Source: Ulota crispa (taxonomy: Eukaryota; Streptophyta; Bryopsida; Orthotrichales; Orthotrichaceae). Taken from it: a stretch of DNA of 64,000 nt. The notes beneath the pieces were generated by a model. That model did not search any database. It saw nothing but the letters and a program-made list of their open reading frames with translations, and was not told the origin of the DNA. Where the stretch lies: contig OY987247.1 in NCBI GenBank assembly GCA_963920765.1, forward strand, positions 1,860,001 through 1,924,000. Reading direction: 5' to 3'. A program made the translations under genes and the position numbers. The first letter of the stretch is position 1. Each line of letters opens with the position of its first letter. Below, piece by piece: positions 1 through 12,300 of the stretch.

Positions 1-1179
1 TCCGCCGTCGCCATGCCTCCCTTCACCGCACGCTCGCCAGTCCCAAATTTAGACCCCCAAGAATGCAATGGCCATGGCCGACGGTTCGCAGAGAAATGGA
101 GAGAAAACAATGGAACAAACGCTCTGGCTATGGCGCGCAAGTGTGCACTCCACGGGACGAGATTAATCACGGCGCCAGAAAGCTCCACAAGCGCTCCTAC
201 AAGCGAAAGCGACAAATTAAATGGATGCGTGTTGCAGAGGAAATTTTAACGAAAAGCGTGAAGAAATCGATACGGGAATTGGACGTCGAACGCGATTCCA
301 GGAACTGGAATTGGCAATATAACTTATAAGCGCTTTTCTTTTTCCCATGATTGATGCCAATTCCAGGGTCCCACACACCCCACCAGAAACTCAAACCTCA
401 AAATCCCTCCATTACGCACTCTTCGTTCCTTGCTTTCCGGCCTCCCTCCAGTTGCGTCTTTCGGTTGACTTCCCTTGTCCCCAGTCCCCACCAAACTTCT
501 GCTAACGAACATTTAAACTGAAAGGGGATGAATCTAGATGGGATTCTGAGGAAAACTCAATCAAATCATCACCAAAGTGCACCGTAATTTTAGGGTTTAG
601 GGTTTAGTGTCCGTTCTGTGGCGGGACTTGGTCGCCATTGGTAGGCGAGCTTTGAGAGAGAGAGCGAGAGACTTGTCAAATGCATGGCTAAAGCTGTGGA
701 AGAAGATAGTTTAATAAAATGCCTGAAAGATTAGCACACCGAGGTTTGTTTGTTTTATAAGTTAGAGTCCCAAGGCGGCTATAGGATTCTGTGTGTCGTT
801 GCTAAGGCACGTGACGACTCGATCTATGGCGTTTGACGTGATCAGAAAAGTTCAAAGGGGAAAAAGTTTAGACTAAGTAGCTTTGGAAGAATGTGATCCC
901 TTGATTACGTGAGGAGATTAGAGAATTTAGAGTAGAGCCTCCGTGCAATTGAATGATCGAGAGACGCACATGATTTCCGTTGTTTCTACGCGGAGGCGGC
1001 TACCGATTCCTGCAACAGTGGATTGTTGACGTGTTGCTTCCGAGGTCTACTGCGACGGCTGTGACCTGCAGCTTCATGGCGAACGTGCGTGATTGTACGT
1101 TTTGACAAACCTTTATAATGTCACATATTAGATATCACACACTATTTTTCCTCGACGACCCATATACCCGACCTCTTTA
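1..1179. other. Leading region without a supported gene
   Basis: No conserved protein was recognised. Base composition is more GC-rich than the following 8 kb, and 560-700 holds telomere-type repeats followed by a GA-rich run, as often seen in plant promoters and 5' leaders. Only short unrelated open frames occur. It may be the promoter or leader of a gene whose body was lost or that lies outside the window; this is inference. Confidence 0.4.
589..607 (+). repeat. Interstitial plant telomere-type repeat (2.7 units of TTTAGGG)
   Basis: Two complete TTTAGGG units and a partial third lie head to tail. TTTAGGG is the usual plant telomere unit, and its complement (AAACCCTAA, the telo box) is a known promoter motif of plant ribosomal and growth genes. 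A GA-rich stretch follows at 653-672. At this length it is more likely a promoter motif than a telomere scar. Confidence 0.7.
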
Positions 1180-1509
1180 ATGGCACCTTCTCAAATGTTA
1201 GGGCCACTTCACACTCTGGCCAAAGGTCAAGAGGTTGTGTGTTTTCACCAATTAACCCCTGAACGTCTCAAACATCCTTTGTGGCTGTATGTATGGCCGT
1301 ATTTACAGACGTATTTGAGCTATTATGAGGGCTTTCCAAAAAAATTATGCATTCATCATCATACAACCTTTCAATATGTGTGGTTGTAACACTTGATTTT
1401 TATATTGGTTGCGATCGTATTTGGTACCATATCTCAAGAGGCCAAAGGACGTTTAAGGGTTAAGGTGGGTAGCTCAAAAAATGACACTTTAAGGATTGAT
1501 ATGCTTTTT

Positions 1510-1850
1510 CATGGGCATTTTGAGACAAGAAAATTTTATCTAATTTTTAAACAAAGAGAAATGGATGTTAAATGTAACACAATTTTTTTCATATTTTTTG
1601 AAGCATTATTGAATTGTTGATGAATTTTCAAAGCTTTTTATAGTAGACACCTACTTGTGACTCTAGGTCTCCCATAAACTGTTCCCTTGCAACTTATGAA
1701 AGGATGAAGTGAAATCAAGGAATATGATTGGCTCTTGCAATAGAATACACCTTTTTTTTATGATTTAAAGAAATCCATTCAAGAACCACCTCATGTCTAT
1801 TCTTGAACTACCTATGAGATGCTTTTCAAGAGAGGGGTTGCAATTTGAGC
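1510..1850 (+). repeat. Dispersed repeat, copy 1 (partner at 20198-20525)
   Basis: About 330 bases match 20198-20525 in the same orientation at roughly 80 percent by eye, including long shared words such as TATTGAATTGTTGATGAATT and GGAATATGATTGGCTCTTGC. No frame is conserved between the copies, so this is a non-coding dispersed repeat, probably internal transposon sequence. The copies lie about 18.7 kb apart. Confidence 0.7.
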
Positions 1851-2252
1851 TACCTACCTCAAGAGAATTCCCATGTGTGTTGACACCTAACACGTCTCGG
1901 ATTAATTTTTAGGGGCGGCTCACACCAAGTCCCATACCCAGTAAGTTCTAAAACTTGGTTTGGTTGAAAGGTTGAAAAATGAGACTTGTTCAACATATTT
2001 GGATATTTTTGTTTGTCCTTTTCAACTTAACAAACTTGGGGATTGGTACCAAATTTGGATTTGTAGATTTGGTATGTAGAACATGGTGCAATTCAATCCA
2101 AAGTTCTAAAAATTGGAGTTGGAATACTCATAAGAGATTGGCCACAAACTTATTTGAGGGTTGGAGTCATATTTTTTTCTCAACCATCCTTTGTTGATGC
2201 CTAAGCCCAATCTTGTTTTTTCTCAAAAAACACTCAAAATTGTCATTTTCAG

Positions 2253-2332
2253 ACATTTGATCCAATTAAACATTTGATCCAATCAAACATTTGATCCAAT
2301 CAAACATTTGATCCAATCAGATGTTTGATCCA
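2253..2332 (+). repeat. 19-bp tandem repeat (about 4 copies)
   Basis: The unit ACATTTGATCCAATCAA recurs every 19 bases four times, the last diverged (GATGTTTGATCC). It is a minisatellite inside AT-rich non-coding DNA with no obvious function. Confidence 0.85.
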
Positions 2333-3130
2333 AACGACAACCTTTATCTTCTTTTTTTTTTTACAAATCAAACCATAGGACCACACATTGAACCTACGCA
2401 AGGAGTCATGGTGAAAGTTTCACAAGGTTTGACCTTACAAATTGAGAGATAATCATTTGAAGTTAATACTAAAAAAAATTGGCCTTTGTCCAAAATTTTC
2501 AAGCCATTTTGATCATGTGTAGTGGACGTTCTTTTACACTATGGATGCAAGAGCAATTTTTCCAACATGCTCTAAATTATGTTAGGCATGTTTTCACAAA
2601 TTTTCATGACCAACAAAAACATGGAACGCACCTACCTTGCATTGCAAACATGTGCTTAAAATTCACACTACACTAAGGTTTTTTGCAAACCAAATTTTTG
2701 AGGCTTAATTTTGAAATACAGACATCCAACTATTGGGTTGAAAGACTTCACCTTCATTGACAACCACATAAACAATTCAAAAAAGTACCAAATCTCTAGT
2801 AGCATTACATTTCATAAGCTATTATAGATATCTAATACACTATTACTTTGAATATACTACAAAGAAGGGTCATGCCTTCATTGGTTACCCTCGGTTGAAG
2901 TCACTGTGGAAAATGATTTGCCCAACCTACCCCTTGAACAGAAAAACTATTGAATCACCAATAGCCTTTGAACCCTAAATTTAATTTCAACAAAATTATA
3001 TCCTCACATAGCCTTTGCACAACTCCATTTCAAAAAAAAAAATCCAAAAAAATGATCCAAAATCCCAAAAGAATAAGCTTAAAGTCCATTATTTTGTTGT
3101 TTGTAGGGACAATGGGCATTTAGGGGTTAA

Positions 3131-6100
3131 CTAAGGAGTGGTTTAGGTTATGTTCCACATTCCAACTCAATATTCTTTGCTTTGATTTCAAACAAAGAAT
3201 CATAAAAAAGTATAAAAAAGTCGTGAAAAAAGTGCTTAAACATCTTATACAAATTTTATTAGAACTGTGCGCCCACATTAGGTTTCAACATCTACCAAAC
3301 CCAACTCAAAAGACAAAAAATCTCACTATTTTTAAACTAAGACTTCCTACAAATTACTGTCATGTACACTTTTGCAAACAAACCTAACCTTAAAACTTGA
3401 GAGATGATGTAAGGCAAGAATTCTCATTTTCCAACCTCTACTAATTGAATTGAAATTTTAGTGGAGTTTGGGACTTGGGATTTAGGATAGATACCTTTTA
3501 GTTCTTATGATCCTCTTCACAGTGACATTACCTCTTTTTCACTCCAAATTCTTTTTTAACTTAGTTTGGATTAAGACTTTATTCATCCTAAGTTCTTGGT
3601 CATGGTTTACAAGGACAATGCGATAGTATATAATGATTTTCAATTTATTTGTTTGAGTAACAATATTTGCCTTGAACCTTTTGTACTTGAAAGTAGTTAT
3701 GATGCATATAAGCCAAAGTGTCATACTACTACTAAAGGTTGAGAGCAGATTCTACATAAAATAATTCCCCAAAATTTTGCCCAATTATTCCATAAATTAT
3801 TCTTCAAGATTGCCCAATGTCAAACAAATCAAAAAATTGAAATGCCAAATATTATAAAAGACATTAAGCTTAACTACAATGGAAGTTCAAGGTTGATTCC
3901 AAGAGGGCTCAATCTACTGCAAATTTCATACCAAGAGTTAATTTTAGAAAGTGGAAGATGCTTAAAAAAAGGCTTAATTCTACTAGAAAATTTGGTTGAA
4001 TACAAAAAAATAACAACTTTTTCTGAAAGTGCCTAGTCTTGTTTAATTACAAAATCAGATGCCAAATTGATTTTTTCTCAAAAAATAATTGATTTGACAC
4101 AGACATGTTGAATCTACTCTCAACCTACAATAGTTTAAATTGAAATGAAACGGTTTCAATGCAACTTACCTTAATATGCTTTTAAATTTTAAAATTACAA
4201 TTCAACTCTATCCTTCAATTGTCAAGATTGTGCTATGTTTCTATATATGTATTGAATATTGTATGATGGGCAAGAATTTTGTTTGTTACAACATCTAAAA
4301 AGTCCAAAACCTTGAATGTTTGAAAATAATTTTGTAACTTTATTTCACTAATCCTAACTAGTATCCTATGCAATTCTTGCTTGGTATATCAATGCAAAGA
4401 TGTTTTTGAAGTCACAAATGTTTAATGTTTTTAACCATATGTTTAATTTTTGAGTTATTATATAGGTTGGTTCACATTTGATTGTTTTGTAGAATGTCTG
4501 AATTTTAAAAGTTTAAATTTAACAAATAGGTGTTCTTTTCTTACCTTTCAGCAGTTTAAGTGCTAATTGGAAGTCAAAAGGTCACAAATATGCTATAGAG
4601 ATTGAAAAAACCACAAGTAGGTCAAGAGTCAATAGGTTTTTGTGAAAGGATAAGTGAAGAATCGAATGGGTGGGAGAAAGGTTACAAATAGGAGAAAGAA
4701 ATAAGAAGGAAGGGACTTATTGCTTATGAGCATAGAGTCCAGCCATGTGGCTGCTTTTGTGTATGTTTTGTGTTTGTCAATATAGTACCATTGTGTAATC
4801 TCTCGTGTTGTGCTTTTGTGTGTAAGTGATTGAGTGCAAGTTGTAGAATGTTTGATTTGTGAAAGTGTTGAGTCCAATTCAAGTTGGATTGTAAGAATTT
4901 GTTTTGTGTGTGCTTGAGATTGAAGTTATATTCCAATTGGAGAGTTAACCAGAACTGTTTTCAGCGTGTGAGAGAAGAAGGCTGAAATTGGAGTTATAGT
5001 TGAAGAATTGGAATAGAGAGAGAGCATGTTCTCTTATCTGGTGTGATTCAAATTGATTGATAGCATGCTGGAAATGTGAGAAATGCAATTTGAGTCCTTG
5101 TAAGATTGCAAATTGATAGCTTCAATTGACTTGTCTTTAAATTAAGTTATGTGCCTGTATGGTTGAATTCTATCTGGTTTGGGAATGCTGACTGAGAAGG
5201 AGTTTGAAGTATTGTCTGCCAATTTGGTCTGTTGCTTGGGTGTCGTTGTAGTTAAGTCTAAAAATTCTGACTAGAAGAGTGTTTGAAATTATACAAAATT
5301 CCTAGTTGGGTTGTGTGAGAAACTGGGGGTATGAAAGAGCTCTGAGAGGGAGAGAATAAGCTAGCCGAGTTGGAAAGCTGTATCTAGAGGAGTATTTAAA
5401 CCTATTTGAGAAGTGATTGAGAGCTAGAATGCCGAGTTGAAAGCCAGGATGTTGGGAGGAATAATCAGCCTATTGGGAAGTGTAAGCCAGGAAAAGGGAA
5501 TAAAATATTATGAGTTGGAATGAAAGAGTCTGAGTGAAAAAGCTACAAGCCTACTCAGTAGTGAAAAGTCTCAGAGAGAAATACAAAGCCGAATAGGAAA
5601 TAAAACCTGAGTGATTGTGATTCACTCAGTAAAGTAAGTCAGAGAAAAAGAATATTCCGAGTTGAGTTTATAAGCTTAATTGAGAGTGATTAAATAAGTC
5701 AGCCAATTTGGGAAGCTGAGTGTAGAGATGTGGATAAAAAGATGCATTCCTCACTCAAACCCTTTCCGTGTAATCAATTTTTCACCAAATCTAAAACCAA
5801 TTACATATTTTAAAAACCTCTAAAGGGGGACAACATGCATTAAAATTTGAAGAGTAGACTATTCCAATTCCACACCTTTAATTCATGCCAAGTGCTATTT
5901 TGCTTTATCAAATATGTTAAATTTATCAATTTTTAAAATTTTGCCAACAATGTTTTTAGCTTTTAACCACCTTTTAGAGCTTGAAATTGCCTCAATTCAA
6001 GCAAAGCCTCTTGTAGATAGAAAGAGGGACACAATGTACTAAAATTTGACATGAATCAAATTAAGAGAAGTTCTGAGAAAAAACATTTGCAAAAAGCATC

Positions 6101-7461
6101 AAATTTTGATTAAAACGCTTTTAAAATCACTTCAAATCCATCATCAATTTAAAACCAACACATTCTCCATTTATAATTAGAACTTTCAACATATATAATT
6201 TTAAATTTTAGATTTAGTGAAGTATTGATAGCGTGGGAGGTGTGTGAGTTGGGAATGGATATTTGTGTCCCCGTCTCTAATAGAAGAATTTAAAATTCCA
6301 ATTTGGAAGAGTATCTAGCTGAGTTGATAGTGAGGATAAGGAGAGAAGAAAAATACCTACTTGGTAAATGATTGCTAGAAAGGCTGTGTGACTAATGAAG
6401 TTCCAATTGGAGTAAAAAGATGAAGCTGTGAAGCTACCAAGCTTGAATGATAAAGATCAATGCTCATTGGAAAAGATAAAGAAACAATTTGGAGCTAGAG
6501 AAAGAAAGCTTCAAGATGTTGGAGGTTGAAGAAAAATGAAAGAAAGCTAGATTTGAACATTCTAACTCTACTTGAGCATTTAATTAAGAGTGAAATATCC
6601 TAATAGTAATTAGGAGTCAAGCCATTATCCAATTAGTAAAGGAACTTCTTATTTGGGTTTTTAAATATGATTGAAAGAATCTTGCAAACCTATGAAAAAT
6701 AGCCTCCTTGAATGAACTCATCCCTAGATTAGGTTTACAAATAAAGTAATCCAAAATCTTACTCCACATATTTCTTGGGAAGTTCCTTTTCATTCATCAA
6801 GAATAGATTCAATGTTGTTTAGAGGTTTTGGTAATATGTTTAGTTAATTGATTGGTACATACCAAACATCCATTGTAATAGTTTCAAAATACAAAATAAA
6901 TGAGATTCTTGTATACACAAACAACATGGAATTTCTATTCTTTACACTTGCAAATTTAAACATGCACTTAGTGCTTATGCAAACTAATAACTCAACACAA
7001 ATTACTCAAGGGTTTATGGATCAAGTTGAATTTTCATGTGCTTGCCGTTTCAACAAGGATCTTTTTTATATTGGTGTAAAATTTCTAATCTCTGTCATGA
7101 AAAGAAAAAGTTATCTTGAAGTTTCTACTTTTTTTAATCTTTAGTCTTACAAATACAAAACAATCCATCGTTTTTTGTGCTATGCAAAACGAAAATAATA
7201 TCCAAGAGTCAATATCATTCCCAATTTCCACAAAAATGTTGGCACGTTTTGAGGCATTTTCTCAATCTTCCAAGTATAAAGCCCAACTTCCTCATTTTGA
7301 ACTACCAAATAGCTTCTCAAGTTCATAAATTTCTATAAGCACAAATTGAAATGAAAGAATATTGTCATGGATGTCACCAATTGCACAAACGCCAATCATT
7401 AAAAGATATGCAAAACTGCCCTTCCAAGTTGTTTTAAAAATAAGAAAATAACAAAATCTTA
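3131..7461. other. Long AT-rich region without genes
   Basis: No coding signal was found; open frames are short and not protein-like. About 4600-5740 and 6220-6560 are AG-rich on the plus strand, with recurring words such as GAGTTG, GAAAGC and GTGTGAGA, and read like a decayed low-complexity repeat or non-coding transcript. The remainder is AT-rich sequence of transposon-relic type. Confidence 0.5.
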
Positions 7462-7915
7462 CAATTAATCCTTGACAGACTATCATCCTCTGAGGGGACA
7501 AATGGGATTTTGGGCATGTACTTACAGCTAAATTGCTTTGTGTGATCATCTGAAATTTTTAATGAAAAATGGGGATTCAAAGATCTTCTTGGGCATCTAA
7601 TTTTTTCTTCATTCCAACATTTATTGAAGAAATTATGCAAGAATTCTGAAAAATAGGGGAGGGCTTGCACTCCTTGCAGCTCAAAAACTTTTTTAAAAAT
7701 TGCATATTTTTAAAATAAAAGTTTGAAATTGGTTCTTTAGATTTAGGTATATGTGGGAAGCTTGGAATCATTCAATTTTTGAACAATGAGATGAAAGTCA
7801 TGAGAAGTTTTCATTTGTGGGTAGGTATGGTTTTGAGAGACTTCATACCTACCTGCAAACTTCTCATAACTTTCACCTCGTTAATCAAAATTGAATAATT
7901 CCAAGCATGGCTTTT
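7462..7915. mobile_element. Partial fold-back element (same family as 47203-47935)
   Basis: From the word ACAAATGGGATTTTGGGCAT onward this stretch matches one arm of the 733-bp fold-back element at 47203, including ACATTTATTGAAGAA and ATATGTGGGAAGCTT. It then turns at the loop near 7830 (TAGGTATG...CATACCTA) and keeps only the first part of the second arm, breaking off near 7915. It is a decayed copy; the missing arm may have been lost to the repeats that follow at 7989. Confidence 0.75.
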
Positions 7916-7988
7916 TTTTTTGGCTTTCTGGTGCCAAATTGCACCAAAAATAAACCTGGCTGAAAAATGTCAAAAAAATGCCAAAAAA

Positions 7989-8095
7989 CTTGGATGAAAT
8001 TGCCACAAGGCTTCAAATTTTAAAAAAACCTGGATGAAATTGCCACAAGGCTTCAAATTTAAAAAAACCTGGATGAAATTGCCAAATTGTGGATG
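7989..8095 (+). repeat. 40-bp tandem repeat (2.7 copies)
   Basis: The unit, starting CTTGGATGAAATTGCCACAA, recurs at 7989, 8029 and 8068 with spacing of 39-40 bases. It is a minisatellite beside the broken end of the fold-back element. Confidence 0.85.
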
Positions 8096-8857
8096 AAAAC
8101 CAAATTATAGTCATGTAATATGTACTAATGTGATATTTTCTATCCAATATGTGGATGAATGTTGAAATTTGGAGCACCACTATAACATTTTAAATGGCCA
8201 CTTTCACACTTCTTAAAAAATGAGAAAAAAAACTCTAATTCCAAGCTTCCCACAAGTGCTTGATTAGCGTCAAGTGAACCTTTGTAAGAACAATGATTGG
8301 ACAAGATCACACTTCTACTCCCCTTTTGCCCAAAGCATGTATTATGAGCTTGGTTGAGGTCAAGTGGTTGCATATGGTCAACATTTCTTTTCATCAATGC
8401 TAAATATATTTGCAATTGTTGTGGACCAATCATTTAAGATACATTTTTCTTATAAGTATACTTGACAACTCCTATCTCCTTTCTTTGAATCTGATTTTTA
8501 TTGTCACAATAACTACACATTAAATGAGTTTGCGTTCAATTGCAAATGTGAAGCTTAATGAATCTAGTTTCTACTCCACTTTGAAGTTTTGAAAATTTTA
8601 AAATCAAAATTCAACATTGCAAATTGAACTTTGGGCCTATTACCGTGATATCTTGATTTTTTGAATATAGTATATTTTAAATATAGGAATACATAGAAAT
8701 TTGGTTCATGCCACAATGTCCTACACCTTAACATACGCCTACAGTGAACTTTTCAAAATTTTAAAGCTTAATTTGTATTTGATACAGGTTTTTTTCACTT
8801 CTTAACGTATTCACAATATTTTTTAAAAATAACAAAACAAATTCAACAAATTTTTGA

Positions 8858-9250
8858 TAGAACCACCCATTCCCAATCATTTAAGTTCCTGCAAGAAAGC
8901 GCATTAGAGCAACAATGCGGCACAAATTTTTCTTTGGTGGCTTCATACAAAATGTTGCAACAAAAAATTTCAAAAGTTTTCACGCAAAATTGAATTATAT
9001 TCAAAATTTGAAGTGCATGAAGTGTTTTGAACCCATACACAATCACTAGACTCTCCTGATCTGAATCATAACCAAAACACTTCTCGCTCACCACTTCTTA
9101 CTTTCTCTTGGAACACATGTCATGACCTCATTCATCTTAATCTTGGAAAGGGAAAACATACACATTTCAAGGTTTGAAAATAGGGGTTAAAAATAGCACA
9201 CCTTAGACTGGTTGCATTTGAATCCCTGATTGGGAATGGGTGGTTCTACC
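8858..9250. mobile_element. Miniature inverted-repeat element (MITE), 393 bp
   Basis: The ends are inverted copies of TAGAACCACCCATTCCCAATCA (8858-8879 and 9229-9250), a near-perfect repeat of about 22 bases. The interior is AT-rich and non-coding. It is a typical non-autonomous DNA transposon, superfamily not assigned. It ends about 120 bp before the possible exon at 9372. Confidence 0.75.
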
Positions 9251-9371
9251 TCAGTAGACACGTTCATCAACTTCTTAATGATATAGTAAGAAATTCAAAT
9301 TTAATCGTAAAATGGATCATACAAATTCAAATTGAAAGCCCGCCCTTTCGCTTTCGCAGGCGCGGGCAAGC

Positions 9372-12300
9372 ATGGCCATGGCGATCACGACCATGACCAT
9401 GACATCGATGCTCTCTCGACCCTGGCTTGGCTTCTCCGAGCTTAGCTTGCGCCTCCTCTCGCCTCCTCCACATGCCTGCACTTCATACTCTCAATCCACC
9501 GTGCCTGCGGAGCCGCTCAGGTACGAATTCTCTCTGCCCGAATGTATTCTTCTTTGCTTTTCTCGCGATCGATGGAGACTGAACCAGTTGCGGAGATTTG
9601 CTGATTATATTCTCGAGTTAGGCTTTTTGATTTTGACTTGAAAAACATTGGTAAGTGAAGGACCCGCGGTCTTTCTTAACAGGTTTCAGGTTGTGGTCCA
9701 CCAATGTGCGGGGAAAACCGTCATTATTTTAGTGTATTGTGAGCCGGTTCAAATTGCAAAAAACCGGTTGAATTTGAAACCTGCCGTCTAAATACCGGTC
9801 AAATTTTATAAATATCTAAATATAGTATGTTGTAGTGTCAATATTGAAAGTATTCGGTGCAATCATGCGAAAAACCGGTTGAATATGGAGAATGCTGGCT
9901 AAATACCGGTCAAATTTTACAAATATCTAAACATAGTATTAAACATAGTATGTTATAGTGTCAATATTGAAAGTGTCCGGTGCAATCATGCAAAAAAACC
10001 GGTTGAATTTGAAACCTGCCGGCAAAATATCGGTCAAATTTTACAAATATCTAAATATAGTATGTTATAGTGTCAATATTGAACGTATCCAGTGCAATCA
10101 TGCAAAAACCGGTTGAATACATATGGAGAATGCTGGATTTTAGCCGGTGAATTGCAAATTTCTTCCCGTGCCACAACTTGTGGGACATGAGTGAGTGTCA
10201 ATTTTCAAGTCACCTTACGACATTGTTCAAAGTGGACTGATACTGAGGTGATGTTTGCGATAGGTCACAAGTTTGGAATGGGAGACGTATTCTTTGGCAA
10301 AACTTGGCTGGAATTTTACAGGTAATTGAAAAGTCAGTTTAGACATGTAAGGTGATCCAACTTAAGTTTTGACACGTTGTGTGATATCTGGAATTAGATC
10401 ACATTGCAAAGCATGTGTTGTTGTTTGCCGTAGTTTGATCTTTGTAATAAATGAGGGATAACAACTGAGAAATCACCATTTCCTAAAATTGGACCAAGTT
10501 TTTTGACAAACTCATCCGGACTATAGAACCAACTGTGTTTGAATATTTCAACCAGGAAGGTCAACCCCGATAGAGGTCATGCTCTGGAATTTGTTTAGGG
10601 AACTTTTGCGCTTCATCACAGAGTGAATATTCCTCGTGATTTGTGGGGGAGAGCTCCTTAAGGTCACTCTTATATCCTGGAGAAGAAGATTCTCTACCTG
10701 TATGTTGTCTATAACTTCCTGACAATATTTAATTATACTGAAATCTCTGGTACATATCTCCCTTTCATGATCTAGTAGCAGTTGCAACCCTGCATTAAGT
10801 GACGATTTTAACTAAAGTGAATGTCATGTTGCTTAGAAACTAACGAGATGGTGGTGTTCACAGATACTGCAAACCAGGCCTCTTCGTCATCATCTAAATA
10901 CATTTGACTGGATCGTGAAATTCAAGCTCAGCGTTTCCATTGCAACACTGGATCATCCTTATCTAGCACACGGTTTCACTGAAGCTTTGGAGCTCCTCGT
11001 CCGTTTGCTACCTAGGTTAGTTTCTTGCCATTCGATCGGTACCATTGGATCCATTTCAAACCTTCTTTTGCAGCTCTACTCTCGGACCATACCTCTTCAG
11101 ATCTTGATTTCCTGAACTCCACTGGCCTTCTCATTGTGTGTTAGAAGTTGATGTGAATATTGCTGAGTCTCTTCTGGTGAGAAACGGAGAATTGTACTGT
11201 TCGTGGCTATAACACTGAATGCAACTAAAACTTTGTCGTGTTACTTGAAGTTGTGCTTGCGTTTCTGTTTTTCGCTTGGAAATAGCTCCAATGGCTAGTA
11301 CCGATTTGAAACGGGCCGATCCAAACCTTCTTTGGCAGCTCTACTCTCAGACCGTACCTCTGCAGATCTTGCTTTCCCGCACTCCACCGACCTTGTCATT
11401 GTGTCTGAGAAGCGGATGTGAATGCTTTTGAGTCTCTTCTTGTGAGAAACGGAGAATCGTATCGTTTGTGGCTATAACACTGAATGCAACTAAAACTTTG
11501 TTGTGTTGATTGAAGTTTGTGTTTGCGTTTCTGTTTTTCGCTTGGAAATAGCTCCAATGGCTAGTACCGATTTGAAACGGGCCGATCTGTACATCAATGA
11601 GAGTTATGGCGTATTATTTTCTCTTACCTTGACCTTGTTGTTGAATTGGTGCAGTTGGACCGCTTGCAAGGATAAGACCGGTACTCTGATATTTGTAAGT
11701 ACAGCTTTTCTCTCGCATTGCCACAAGTAATATAACCTTTGTGATTCTCTCTCTAGTTGTACATTTCCTGGACTGTATAATCTGACAATCTGGCATGCTG
11801 AATAGACATGTCAGAGTCCACGTGTAGCTCAGGCAATATCAGTACAGACAAGCTGAGTGTTCAAGTAAACTCTTTAAATTTTATCTTATAGACTGCAATA
11901 GCAGTCTATCCCAACATCCCATATTATTGAAGTCTATCTAGTGTGACTTGCTTTATTTCGAGCAATTCTGTTTTACTGCACCAGTCATCCTGCATCGATC
12001 TAATTTGAAAAGACAATGGTCACATTCATACTCATATGATCCAGTGTTAAGTTCGGTACCCACTTCGTTCTAGCATCCACACTATAAGATTGCTCTCAGT
12101 ATGTGCTAAGAGGTATGTTGGCAAAGGTCTTTGGTGAGACAAATCTTTATATCGAATGGTGCAGTTGTTAAGCTTGTTGTGTGCGCTATATCAGGGGAAG
12201 GCAAAGTTAGGGCAGCTATGGCGGACAACGAAGACAAGGAGGTGGTAGCGCTGGAGCAAAACGTGCGCAAGGTAACAATCGAATATCAAGGGGTGGCAGA

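Larger units (their letters stand above)
1253..3130. mobile_element. Possible TTAA-flanked transposon relic
   Basis: The left edge reads TTAACCCCTGAACG and the right edge, read on the other strand, TTAACCCCTAAATGCCC. The first nine bases agree and the next few agree partly. TTAA flanks with CCC-starting ends fit piggyBac-type non-autonomous elements, and better members lie at 22250 and 25922. No transposase frame is visible. The two ends could belong to different elements, so the boundaries are tentative. Confidence 0.4.

Noticed and set aside
13-329. Two overlapping plus-strand frames at the window start
   Set aside because: Different frames of the same GC-rich DNA, neither resembling a protein; no splice or family support.
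589-607. Interstitial telomere (chromosome fusion scar)
   Set aside because: Fewer than three units; a telo-box promoter motif is the simpler reading.
4600-6560. Possible LTR element in AG-rich DNA
   Set aside because: No paired long terminal repeats, primer-binding site or retroelement protein was seen.
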